Shown: positions 51,464 through 60,515 of the stretch, piece by piece
Layout of the letters: every line of letters starts with the position of its first letter
Numbering within the stretch: the stretch's first letter is position 1
NCBI RefSeq assembly: GCF_023617245.1
Contig: NZ_CP067396.1
Span: 3,224,001-3,288,000, forward strand
Origin: Lysobacter enzymogenes
GTDB lineage: Bacteria > Pseudomonadota > Gammaproteobacteria > Xanthomonadales > Xanthomonadaceae
DNA: 64,000 nucleotides
Direction of reading: 5' to 3'
Program-made: the position numbers and the translations under genes
Notes under the pieces: model-generated
What the model was told of the DNA's origin: nothing
Seen by the model: the letters and a program-made list of their open reading frames with translations, nothing else
Databases searched by the model: none

Positions 51464-53647
51464 ATGCCCTTGCCCCGCTCCGCCGCATTACGCCGCACCG
51501 CTCTGCATACCGCGCTCGCCCTAGCATCGAGCGCCGGCGCCGCGTTCGCCCAGCCGCCCCAGGACGCCGCCGCTAGCGACACCGTTACCCGCCTGGACAC
51601 CGTCACCGTGCAGGCGCAGGACTACGACCCGTGCCGCGACGACACCGCCTCGCGCATCGTCGTCGCCAGCGACGAATTGACCCGCTACGGCGACGACACC
51701 CTGGCCGACGCGCTCAAGCGGCTGCCCGGCGTGTCGGTGTCCGACGGCGCCGGCGGCGGTGCGATCGCCCTGCGCGGGCTCGGCAAGGGCTACACCCAGG
51801 TGTTGATCGACGGCCGCGCCGCGCCGCCGGGCTTCGACCCGGCCACGCTGCGGCCGGATCAGGTCGAACGGATCGAACTGCTGCGCACCACCACCGCCGA
51901 CCTGCGCGGCGAAGCCATCGCCGGCACGATCAACATCGTCCTGGCCAAGCAGGCGCGCCGCGATCGCGACCGGCTCACCTTCGCGCTCAAGCACAGCGGC
52001 AACGGCTTCAAGCCCAGCGCGGCGTGGAGCCGCACCCGCCGCGGCGACGCCTCCAGCAGCAGCTTCGACGCCAGCGTGCTGCGCAACGATCACCAGGTCG
52101 ACGAACGCGGCATCGAGCAGGCCTTCGACGACGCCGGCGCGCAGACCCTGGCGCGCCGCACCGACCTGCGCGCGCGCGGCGTGCGCGAACAGCTGTCGCT
52201 GGCGCCGGCGGCCGAGCGCACCCTCGCCAACGGCGACCGCATCGCTTGGCGCAGCGGCCTGGAGGTCCGCCGTCACCGCAAGCGCGGCGACATCCACTGG
52301 TCGACCTCGCTCGGACCCGAGCTCGACCACACCGACTATCGCCAGCGCACCGACCTGCGCCTGCTGCAGCTGCGCAACGAACTGGCCTGGACCCACGGCT
52401 TCGCCAGCGGCGCGCGCCTGGAAACCAAGCTCAACCTCGACGGCAACCGCGAACGCACCCGCTATCGCGAGGACGCCGACGGCCGCGACGGCGCGCGCAA
52501 CCTGGAAGAGGCCACCGACAGCCGGCTGGACGTGCGCAACCACGCGCTCAGCGGCAAATACTCGTTCGCCGTGCGCGGCGCGCATACCGTGCAGGCCGGC
52601 TGGGACCTGGGCCAGGACCGCCGCAGCGAGCGCCGGGTGCAGCGGCTGGCCGAGTTTCCCGGCTTCCCCGGCAAGTCGACCGACCAATCCTTCGACGCGC
52701 GCATCCGCCGCAGCGCGGCCTACCTGCAGGACGAGTGGTCGCCGACGCCGCGCTGGTCGCTGTACCTGGGCGCGCGCTGGGAACGCATCGACATCCGCAG
52801 CGCCGGCAGCGATTTCGCCCCGCTGCGCAACGACGCGCAGCTGCTGACGCCGGTGCTGCAGTCGCTGTGGAAACTGGCCGTGGACCAGCGCCTGCGCCTG
52901 GGCCTGAGCCGCAGCTACCGCGCGCCGGAACTGCGCGAACTGACGCCGCGTCCGTACACCTCGACCAACAACCGCGCGCTCGATCCCGACCGCCAGGGCA
53001 ATCCGGCGCTGCGCCCGGAACTGGCGACGGGACTGGATCTGGCCTACGAACGCGACTGGGGCGAAGCGGCCACGCTCAGCGTCGGCGGCTATGCGCGGCG
53101 GATCGAGGACTTCATCGGCGAGAGCACGCGGCTGCTCGACGGCCGTTGGGTGGCGTCGCCGTTGAATACCGGCGACGCCCGGTCGCACGGCCTGGAGCTC
53201 GACGGCAAGCTGTCGCTGGCCAAGCTGCGCAAGCGCGCGCCGGACCTCGACATCGGCCTGCAATTCAATCGCCACTGGTCGCGCGTGGACGCCATTCCCG
53301 GCCCCGACAACCGCATCGACCGCCAGCCGCGCTACACCGGCGCCCTCAGCCTGGACTACCGCCCCGCGCCGCACTGGACCCTCGGCGCGTCCTACACCCA
53401 CCGCAGCGGCGGCCCGGTGCGCACCGCGGCGCGCGAAATCGAAGCGCAGACGCCCAAGCGCGAACTAGACGCCTACGCGCTGTGGAAACGCAGCGACGAC
53501 GCGCAGTTGCGCCTGACCCTGACCAACCCGCTGCGCCAGGACGGCGGCGAGAGCTTCGAATATCTCGACGAAGGGCAACGGCTGCGGCAACAGCGCTGGC
53601 GCAAGAGCACGCTGGGCGTCCGGCTGGAGTGGCAAGTGGGGTTCTGA
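51464..53647 (+). CDS. TonB-dependent outer-membrane receptor, next to PhoD
   Basis: 727 residues. The signal peptide ends at GAAFAQPP. The plug has LADALKRLPGVSVSDGAGGGAIALRGLG and VERIELLRTTTADLRGEAIAGTINI, shown here only by ALKRLPGVSVSD and EAIAGTINIVL, which is the usual TonB-receptor layout. The barrel ends EWQVGF with terminal Phe. It belongs to the FepA/CirA-like broad group; the ligand is not fixed. The PhoD-type phosphatase downstream, 166 bp away across repeats, suggests import of a phosphorylated compound, but these may be separate transcripts. Confidence 0.85.
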   Translation: MPLPRSAALRRTALHTALALASSAGAAFAQPPQDAAASDTVTRLDTVTVQAQDYDPCRDDTASRIVVASDELTRYGDDTLADALKRLPGVSVSDGAGGGAIALRGLGKGYTQVLIDGRAAPPGFDPATLRPDQVERIELLRTTTADLRGEAIAGTINIVLAKQARRDRDRLTFALKHSGNGFKPSAAWSRTRRGDASSSSFDASVLRNDHQVDERGIEQAFDDAGAQTLARRTDLRARGVREQLSLAPAAERTLANGDRIAWRSGLEVRRHRKRGDIHWSTSLGPELDHTDYRQRTDLRLLQLRNELAWTHGFASGARLETKLNLDGNRERTRYREDADGRDGARNLEEATDSRLDVRNHALSGKYSFAVRGAHTVQAGWDLGQDRRSERRVQRLAEFPGFPGKSTDQSFDARIRRSAAYLQDEWSPTPRWSLYLGARWERIDIRSAGSDFAPLRNDAQLLTPVLQSLWKLAVDQRLRLGLSRSYRAPELRELTPRPYTSTNNRALDPDRQGNPALRPELATGLDLAYERDWGEAATLSVGGYARRIEDFIGESTRLLDGRWVASPLNTGDARSHGLELDGKLSLAKLRKRAPDLDIGLQFNRHWSRVDAIPGPDNRIDRQPRYTGALSLDYRPAPHWTLGASYTHRSGGPVRTAAREIEAQTPKRELDAYALWKRSDDAQLRLTLTNPLRQDGGESFEYLDEGQRLRQQRWRKSTLGVRLEWQVGF

Positions 53648-53654
53648 AGCCGGG

Positions 53655-53740
53655 TTTGTGGGAGGGACTTCAGTCCCTACGCCCTTGTGCGAGATCGCTG
53701 CGAGCGGACAGAACAGCATCGGGACTGTAGTCCTCCCACA
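53655..53740. repeat. Inverted pair of family-B palindromic repeats
   Basis: A forward copy (53655-53686) and a reverse copy (53714-53740) lie between the receptor and phosphatase genes and could fold into one stem, possibly ending the receptor transcript. Confidence 0.8.
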
Positions 53741-53813
53741 GTCAGCGACCACAGCCACACGGCTGCCATCCGCGCCGGTTACCCTCGGGCATCCCCGCTG
53801 CCGGGCTCCCGCC

Positions 53814-55412
53814 ATGCACGACCACGACGCCTCCCGCCGCCGCTTCCTGCTGCAGTCCGGCAGCGCCCTGGGCCTGGGCGCGCTCGGCGGCGCCCTGCCC
53901 GCGCTCGCCGCGCCGGCGCTGGTGTCGGCCGAATCGGCGCGGCCGCAGTTGCCGAGCGGCCTGCAGTTCGGCGACGTCGGCGATGGCGGCGCCACGGTGT
54001 GGGCGCGCGCCGACCGCGCCGCGCGGCTGTGGGTCGAGATCGGCGACGAAGACGGCTTCCGCCGCGCCCTGCGCCTGCGCGGCCCGCTGGCGACCGCGGC
54101 CGGCGACTTCACCGCGCGCCTGGATGTGCCGCTGTCCGGCACCGCCGCACGGCGCGTCCGCGTCGCCTTCGAAGACGCCCACAGCGGCGTGCGCAGCGAG
54201 TGGAGCGAAGGCCGCCTGCGCCCGGCGCCGAGCGGCCCGCTCGCGCGCACCCGCCCGGTGCGCCTGGTCTGGGGCGGCGACGTCGCCGGCCAGGGCTGGG
54301 GCATCAATCCCGAGATCGGCGGCATGCGCATCTTCGAAGCCATGCGCCGGCGCGATCCGGACTTCTTCCTGCATTCGGGCGACGCCATCTACGCCGACGG
54401 CCCGATCGCCGAACAGGCGACGGCCGAGGACGGCCGGATCTGGCGCAACCTGGTCGCCGACGGCGTGCACAAGGTCGCCGAGACCCTCGACGAATACCGA
54501 GGCCGCTACCGCTACAACCTGCGCGACGAGAACCTGCGCCGCTTCGCCGCGCAGGTGCCGCAGATCTGGCAGTGGGACGACCACGAAGTGGTCAACAACT
54601 GGTCGCCGGCCAAGGACCTGTCGGCCGACCCGCGCTACACGGTCAAGGACATCGACCTGCTGGTGCGGCGCGCGCGCCAGGCCTTCCTGGAATACTCGCC
54701 ACAACGCCGCGCGCGCGGCCGCGACGGCGACGGCCAGCGCACCCGCATCGACCGGGTCGTGCATTACGGCCCGCTGCTGGACGTGTTCGTGCTCGACATG
54801 CGCAGCTACCGCGGCGGCAACAGCGCCAACCTGCAGTCGGCGGCGGACGCCGACAGCGCCTTCCTCGGCCGCCGCCAGTTGCGCGAACTGGCGACGAACC
54901 TGCGCCGTTCGCGCGCGCTGTGGAAGATCGTCGCCGCCGACATGCCGCTGGGCCTGCAGGTGCCCGACGGCAACGACGCGCAGGGCCGGCCGCGCTGGGA
55001 AGCCGTGGCCAACGGCGATCCGGGCCTGCCGCGCGGGCGCGAGCTGGAGTTCGCCGAACTGCTGCACGCGATCCGCGCGGTCGACAACGTGGTCTGGCTG
55101 ACCGCCGACGTGCACTACTGCGCCGCCCACTACTACGATCCCAACCGCGCCGCGTTCCAGGATTTCTCGCCGTTCTGGGAATTCGTCGCCGGCCCGCTCA
55201 ACGCCGGCTCGTTCGGGCCCAATGCGCTCGACGCCACCTTCGGCCCGCAGGTGGTGTTCCAGAAGGCGCCGCCGGCGCCGAACGCCTCGCCGCTGGCCGG
55301 CTTCCAGTTCTTCGGCGAGGTCAACATCGACCCGGACAGCCGCGCGCTGAGCGTGGACCTACGCGACATCGACGGCCGCAGCGTGTTCGCCAAGACCCTC
55401 GCCGCCGCTTGA
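53814..55412 (+). CDS. PhoD-family alkaline phosphatase/phosphodiesterase, Tat-exported
   Basis: 532 residues. A twin-arginine signal (SRRRFLLQSG, then a hydrophobic stretch to ALAAP) predicts folded export by Tat. The metallophosphatase core includes VWGGDVAGQGWG, FFLHSGDAIYADGPI, QWDDHEVVNNW and WLTADVHYCAAHYY, all in PhoD order. The family cleaves phosphomonoesters and diesters in the periplasm, with calcium and iron. With the OprP-type porin at the other end of the window, this suggests phosphate scavenging, though a Pho box is not visible. Confidence 0.9.
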   Translation: MHDHDASRRRFLLQSGSALGLGALGGALPALAAPALVSAESARPQLPSGLQFGDVGDGGATVWARADRAARLWVEIGDEDGFRRALRLRGPLATAAGDFTARLDVPLSGTAARRVRVAFEDAHSGVRSEWSEGRLRPAPSGPLARTRPVRLVWGGDVAGQGWGINPEIGGMRIFEAMRRRDPDFFLHSGDAIYADGPIAEQATAEDGRIWRNLVADGVHKVAETLDEYRGRYRYNLRDENLRRFAAQVPQIWQWDDHEVVNNWSPAKDLSADPRYTVKDIDLLVRRARQAFLEYSPQRRARGRDGDGQRTRIDRVVHYGPLLDVFVLDMRSYRGGNSANLQSAADADSAFLGRRQLRELATNLRRSRALWKIVAADMPLGLQVPDGNDAQGRPRWEAVANGDPGLPRGRELEFAELLHAIRAVDNVVWLTADVHYCAAHYYDPNRAAFQDFSPFWEFVAGPLNAGSFGPNALDATFGPQVVFQKAPPAPNASPLAGFQFFGEVNIDPDSRALSVDLRDIDGRSVFAKTLAAA

Positions 55413-56291
55413 GCCCCGCCGCAATGGACTAGCCGAGGGAGACAGCGAGAAGCGCAGCGCCGCCGTTGCTGTCTGCCGTCCGCTGTCTCCTGCCCAAGCC
55501 GGCCTCGGCGCGCCGCGACCTGTTTGCAGGATCGGTCCATTCGATCATCGACCGTTCGTTCGCGCATCGTGTCGAGGCGAACGCTTTTCCCTTCGCTCGA
55601 AGATGTTTCGTATACCGCCATTTTCGCGGGGTTTTGCGCGACCTCGCGCGACGCCGTCGCGATCGTGAACGACGCGCGCATCGCGGCGCGAGCGCAATTG
55701 TGTGATCGTCCGCGTCGCGCAATGCGATAACCATCGCTACTTGGACAGCGCAGCGGGCGCCAGCGTTGACCGCGCCGACACTGCGACGTAACACTGTCTT
55801 GGCAGTTTCGATTCCCGTATTGCGTCGCAACGGCATCGCGCGCCCGGACCAGAACAACAACGACCTCGTCCGACGCCTACCGCCGATCGCCCAGGGCGCG
55901 CCGCACGCGACACGCCCGGCACGACACCTCCCGCTACACGAATCATTTCTTCGCGACACGGAGCCAGTCCTTTGAAGAATCCGACCGCCTCGCGCCGACC
56001 GGCGCGTCCTTCGCCCTTGCCCGCGCGGCGACCGCCGCGGCCGCCGCAACGCGCCGCGCACCGATACGGCACCGCGTCGCCCGCCGGCTGCGAACCTTGA
56101 GGCATTCCGCGCGCGCAACCGGTCACGCCGCTACGCGCGTTCCGGCAGCCGCCGCGCGCGCGCCGCGATAACGCGAAGCCGATCCCATCCGCGCATCGAT
56201 ACCGCGCACACCCGCGCCGGCACCGCCGACGCGGCGCCCGCGCTTTTGCTCTCCCCCGTTGCCCCCCACCGCCGTTCCCGCCCCCACCGAC
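55413..56291. other. Long 880-bp gap before the decarboxylase-like gene
   Basis: No gene with a family match lies here. The composition is somewhat less GC-biased than the neighbours. One weak possibility is a TTG-started 42-codon frame (55972-56100) after GGAG, rich in Arg and Pro. I do not count it as a gene. No tRNA-like fold was recognised. Confidence 0.5.
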
Positions 56292-57536
56292 ATGAGAACC
56301 GCGCCGATGATGCCTTCCCTCACCGTCCAAGGACGCAAGACCCTGCCCGCCCGCGGCCAACCCTGGAGCGAACTGCAGCAAGCCCTGTCGGCGCTGCGCA
56401 GCGCCGACACCGACTGGCGCCAGGGCCGCGCCTCGCTGGACGTCTACTACGCCGGCGAGGACGTGCTCGACGTGGCCCGCCGCGCCTACGCCATGTTCAT
56501 CAGCGAGAACGCGCGCGCGCCGCACCTGTTCCCGAGCCTGCAGCGCATGCAGGAGGACCTGGTGCAGATCTCGCTGTCGCTGCTCGGCGGCGGACGCGAG
56601 GCCGCCGGCACGGTCACCTGCGGCAGCGCCGAGAGCGCGATGCTGGCGGTGTGCAGCGCCTACCGCGCGTTCCGCGCGCGCCGCCCGCACGTGCGCCGGC
56701 CGCACCTGCTGCTGCCGGCCAGCGCCCACCCGGTGTACGAACAGGCCGCCGAGATCATGGGCCTGGACCTGATCCGGGTCGCCATCGGCGGCGACTACCG
56801 CGCCAGCGTCGAGACCCTGGGCCAGTGCATCGAACCGGAGACGATGATGATCGTGGCCTCGGCGCCGTCGCAGCCGTTCGGCGCGATCGATCCGGTCGAG
56901 GCGATCGGCCGGATCGCCCGCGACCGCGACGTGTGGCTGCACGTGGACGCCTGCATCGGCGGTTTCCTCGCCCCGCACGTGGCGCGCTTCGTCGCCGGCG
57001 TGCCGCGCTTCGACCTGGCCCTGCCGGGCGTGCGTTCGCTCTCGGCCGACCTGCACACTTTCGGCTACGCCGCCAACGGCGTGTCGGTGCTGCTGCACGC
57101 CGATCCCGACGACCACGCCCACCAGACCTTCGAGTACAACCAATGGCCCAAGGGCACCTGGCGCAGCCAGACCCTGTCGGGCACCCTCGCCGGCGGCGCG
57201 GTCGCCGCGGCTTGGGCGGTCATGCACTACCTCGGCGAAACCGGCTACCGCGCGCTGGCGCAGCGGGTGATGCACCTGCGCGACCGCTACATCGAGGGCA
57301 TCGAGCGCATCGGCGGCCTGCACGTGCTGGGCAAGCCGGACCTGAGCGTGATCGCGTTCGGCTCCGACGAATTCGACATCCACGCCGTCGGCGACGCGAT
57401 GCAGGAGCGCGGCTGGCAGATCAGCCGGCTCGCCAGTCCCGCGGCGCTGCACATGACGGTGACGCCGGTGCACGACCAGGGGGTGGAGGCGTATCTGGAG
57501 GACCTGGCGCGGTGCGTGGCGGTGGCGCGGAGATAG
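56292..57536 (+). CDS. PLP-dependent decarboxylase-fold protein lacking the usual PLP lysine
   Basis: About 414 residues; starts at 56292 and 56307 are both possible, since no strong ribosome-binding site is seen. The fold matches group II decarboxylases and sphingosine-phosphate lyase: GTVTCGSAESAMLA, LLPASAHPVYEQA and HVDACIGGF, with the Asp that holds the pyridine nitrogen. The place where His-Lys forms the Schiff base reads SADLHTFGYAANG, so Thr replaces Lys. No Lys is present in that loop. The enzyme may be inactive, use another residue, or act as a partner. The MFS gene downstream is convergent. Confidence 0.78.
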   Translation: MRTAPMMPSLTVQGRKTLPARGQPWSELQQALSALRSADTDWRQGRASLDVYYAGEDVLDVARRAYAMFISENARAPHLFPSLQRMQEDLVQISLSLLGGGREAAGTVTCGSAESAMLAVCSAYRAFRARRPHVRRPHLLLPASAHPVYEQAAEIMGLDLIRVAIGGDYRASVETLGQCIEPETMMIVASAPSQPFGAIDPVEAIGRIARDRDVWLHVDACIGGFLAPHVARFVAGVPRFDLALPGVRSLSADLHTFGYAANGVSVLLHADPDDHAHQTFEYNQWPKGTWRSQTLSGTLAGGAVAAAWAVMHYLGETGYRALAQRVMHLRDRYIEGIERIGGLHVLGKPDLSVIAFGSDEFDIHAVGDAMQERGWQISRLASPAALHMTVTPVHDQGVEAYLEDLARCVAVARR

Positions 57537-57570
57537 CGCGCGGGAGCGAGGAGTGAGCGGAGAGGAGTGA

Positions 57571-57656
57571 GGAGCGAGAGAAGGGCTTGATGTCGGGCAA
57601 AAAGTGAGGAGTGGCTTTCGCTCACTCCTCACTTCTCCAGACTCGCTTCTCGCTCC
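57571..57656. terminator. Nested stem-loop between convergent genes
   Basis: AAGTGAGGAGTG (57602-57613) and CACTCCTCACTT (57623-57634) give a perfect 12-bp stem with a 9-base loop. Outer purine-rich and pyrimidine-rich arms (GGAGCGAGAGAAG at 57571-57583, CTTCTCGCTCC at 57646-57656) extend it. It probably terminates both genes. Confidence 0.65.
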
Positions 57657-57660
57657 GGCT

Positions 57661-58983
57661 TCAGCTGCGCAGCTTGAGCATCCGGTTCACGCCCAGCGCC
57701 GCCATCGTGCAGACCGCGCCCGACAGCAGGTACACGCCGACGAAGCCCAGGCCGAAGTGCGCGCACAGGCCCAGCGCCACCAGCGGCGCAAACGCGGCGC
57801 CGATCAGCCAGGCCAGGTCGGAGGTCAGCGCCGCGCCGGTGTAGCGGTACTTGGCGCCGAAGTTGGCGGTGACCGAACCGGCGGCCTGGCCGTAGGACAG
57901 GCCGAGCAGGATGAAGCCGACCAGGATGAACACGTCCTGGCCGAGTTCGCCCGAGCCGAGCAGGGTCGGGGCGAAGCCGCTGAACATCGCGATCGCCGCG
58001 GCCAGCGCGGCCAGGGTGCGCGGACGGCCGAACTTGTCGGCGATCCAGCCCGAGGCCACCACCGCGCCGGCGGCGAGCGCGGCGCCGACGATCTGCACCA
58101 CCAGGAACTGCGGCACCGACTGGTCGGAATACAGCACGATCCACGACAGCGGGAAGATCGTGACGATGTGGAACAGCGCGTAGCTGGCCAGCGCGGCGAA
58201 CGCGCCGATGACGACGTGGCGGCCCTTGGCCTGGAACAGCTCCAGCACCGGCGTCGGCTCGAGCTGCTGCTCGCCGAGTTCGCGCTCGTACTCGTGGGTC
58301 ACCACCAGGCGCAGGCGCGCGAACAGCGCCACCACGTTCAGCGCGAACGCGGCGAAGAACGGATAGCGCCAGCCCCAGTCGAGGAAGTCCTGGCGCGACA
58401 GCGCGGTGCTGAGATAAGCGAACAGCGCCGCGGCGATCATGAAGCCGACCGGCGCGCCGAGCTGGCCGAGCATCGCGTACCAGCCGCGGCGCTCCTTCGG
58501 CGCGTTGAGCGCCAGCAGCGACGGCAGGCCGTCCCAGCTGCCGCCCAGGGCCACGCCCTGGCCGAGGCGGAACACCGACAGCAGCACCAGCGACAGCGCG
58601 CCGATCTTGGCGAAGCCCGGCAGGAAGGCGATGCCGGCGGTGCAGGTGCCGAGCAGGAACAAGGCGATGGTGAGCTTGGTGCTGCGGTCCCAGCGGCGCT
58701 GGATCCACATGAACAACACCGTGCCCAGCGGACGCGAGATGAACGCCAACGCGAAGATCGCGAACGACCACAGCGTGCCTTCGAGCTTGCCCAGGTGCGG
58801 GAAGAACACCGACGGGAACACCAGCGCCGAGGCGATGCCGTAGACGAAGAAGTCGAAGTATTCCGAAGCGCGGCCGATGACCACGCCGACCGCGATGTCG
58901 CCCGGCGCGACCTCGGCGTGCGAATCGGTGCCGTGCACCGAGACGGTCATGGAATCGGGGTTTGCGTGATTTGGCGTTTGCAT
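57661..58983 (-). CDS. MFS transporter of the metabolite:H+ symporter type
   Basis: 440 residues from the ATG at 58983; a second ATG at 58950 would remove 11 residues. Twelve helices, with SEYFDFFVYGIASALVFPSVFF and FISRPLGTVLFMWIQRRWDR in the first part, shown as EYFDFFVYGIASA and RPLGTVLFMW, typical of the MHS (ProP/ShiA) family. EHEYERELG-like acidic loops lie in the middle. It imports an organic acid or osmolyte by proton symport. It is divergent from cyoA across a 414-bp region. Confidence 0.85.
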   Translation of the reverse strand: MQTPNHANPDSMTVSVHGTDSHAEVAPGDIAVGVVIGRASEYFDFFVYGIASALVFPSVFFPHLGKLEGTLWSFAIFALAFISRPLGTVLFMWIQRRWDRSTKLTIALFLLGTCTAGIAFLPGFAKIGALSLVLLSVFRLGQGVALGGSWDGLPSLLALNAPKERRGWYAMLGQLGAPVGFMIAAALFAYLSTALSRQDFLDWGWRYPFFAAFALNVVALFARLRLVVTHEYERELGEQQLEPTPVLELFQAKGRHVVIGAFAALASYALFHIVTIFPLSWIVLYSDQSVPQFLVVQIVGAALAAGAVVASGWIADKFGRPRTLAALAAAIAMFSGFAPTLLGSGELGQDVFILVGFILLGLSYGQAAGSVTANFGAKYRYTGAALTSDLAWLIGAAFAPLVALGLCAHFGLGFVGVYLLSGAVCTMAALGVNRMLKLRS

Positions 58984-59397
58984 CGTCTGCTGCAGCTCGG
59001 TGCGTGGTGCGGGAAAGAAAGTGCGCAATGCCGCGGGGCGCTGCGGGCCGTGGCGAACGTGCCGACTTGGGCGGATCGGTTCATCCGGCCGTGCCGATAC
59101 CTTACTCCTGGCCGCGCCGCCGCGCCGTTCGCGAACGGGCGCCACGCTCCCGACGAACGGGCCGCAAGGCCCGAAAACACGGGGTTTGCCAGGGTTTCGC
59201 GCCGAAACCGCCGCGGCCGGAGGCGGCGGAAACCGCGCACGGGCCTGCGCCCCGAAGAGCGGGACGGCGTAAGCTTCCCATCCGGATTGCCACGCTGCCA
59301 TAGGACAAAACGTCCAATCGTCCCGGCCCTCGCTGCGGCGCACAATTGCGCGGTCGCCGCGAGCCTCGCGGCCTTGTCGTGCTTAAGCGTCAGGTTG
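58984..59397. promoter_or_regulatory. Divergent regulatory region of MFS gene and cyo operon
   Basis: 414 bp without a gene. CCGTTCGCGAACGG (59125-59138) is a perfect 14-bp palindrome that could be an operator. No clear -35/-10 pair stands out for cyoA. Confidence 0.4.
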
Positions 59398-60447
59398 ATG
59401 AACGCAATCAAGTCCCTCCTCCGTCCCCTGCTCCTGGCCGGCGCGCTGCTGCCGCTGGCGGGCTGCAATACGCTCCTGCTCAACGCGCCCGGCGACGTGG
59501 CCCGCCAGCAGGGCGATCTCATCATCGTCTCCACCGTGCTGATGCTGCTGATCATCGTGCCGGTGATCGCGCTGACCCTGTTCTTCGCCTGGCGCTACCG
59601 CGCCTCCAACACGAAGGCGACCTACAAGCCCGACTGGGACCACTCGACCCAGCTCGAGCTGCTGATCTGGGCGGCGCCGCTGCTGATCATCATCGTGCTC
59701 GGCGCGATCACCTGGGTCAGCACCCACACCCTCGACCCGTACCGCCCGCTCGACCGGATCAAGGCCGGCCAGCCGGTCGCCGCCGACGTCAAGCCGCTGG
59801 AGATCGAGGTGGTGGCGCTGGACTGGAAGTGGCTGTTCCTCTATCCCGAGTACAACATCGCCACGATCAACGAGATCGCCGCGCCGGTCGACCGCCCGAT
59901 CAAGTTCAAGATCACCGCGTCGTCGGTGATGAACTCCTTCTACATCCCCGCCCTGGCCGGCCAGATCTACGCCATGCCGGGCATGGAGACCCAACTGCAC
60001 GCGGTGATGAACCACCCGGGCGAGTACGAGGGCTTCTCCGCCAACTACAGCGGCGCCGGCTTCTCGCACATGCGCTTCAAGTTCCACGGCCTGGACCAGG
60101 CCGGCTTCGACCAATGGGTGCAAAGCAACCGCGCCGGCGGCCAGACCCTGGAACGCGCCGGCTACCTGGAGCTGGAAAAGCCCAGCGAGAAGGAACCGGT
60201 GCGCAGCTATTCCGCGGTCGCGCCGGGCCTGTACAAGGCCATCCTCAACCGCTGCGTCGACGCATCGAAGATGTGCATGGACGAGATGATGATGATCGAC
60301 GCCAACGGCGGCCTGGGCAACAGCGCCAACGCGCTGGCGCCGCGCCGCCGCGGCGACCTGCGCGGCGGCCCGGTGGTGCTCTCGGCGATGTGCGTCACCG
60401 AGCCGTCGGCCGTCCCCAGCTGGGGCGTCGCCACCCTGGCCCCCTGA
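59398..60447 (+). CDS. cyoA: Cytochrome bo3 ubiquinol oxidase subunit II
   Basis: 349 residues. The lipobox LAGC puts a lipid on Cys23. Two helices follow (LIIVSTVLMLLIIVPVIALT and LELLIWAAPLLIIIVLGAIT), then a cupredoxin domain without the CuA ligands of cytochrome c oxidases. WKWLFLYPEYNIATINEI, shown here as WKWLFLYPEYN, is a CyoA hallmark, as is the C-terminal NRCVDASKMCMDEM. It is the periplasmic-side subunit of a proton-pumping quinol oxidase. It starts the four-gene operon. Confidence 0.95.
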   Translation: MNAIKSLLRPLLLAGALLPLAGCNTLLLNAPGDVARQQGDLIIVSTVLMLLIIVPVIALTLFFAWRYRASNTKATYKPDWDHSTQLELLIWAAPLLIIIVLGAITWVSTHTLDPYRPLDRIKAGQPVAADVKPLEIEVVALDWKWLFLYPEYNIATINEIAAPVDRPIKFKITASSVMNSFYIPALAGQIYAMPGMETQLHAVMNHPGEYEGFSANYSGAGFSHMRFKFHGLDQAGFDQWVQSNRAGGQTLERAGYLELEKPSEKEPVRSYSAVAPGLYKAILNRCVDASKMCMDEMMMIDANGGLGNSANALAPRRRGDLRGGPVVLSAMCVTEPSAVPSWGVATLAP

Positions 60448-60515
60448 GCGTTTAGCGCAAGCATTCAACCGCGCGCCTCGCGCGCGCAGGTCCGCACGCG
60501 GACTTCGGAGCGAAG

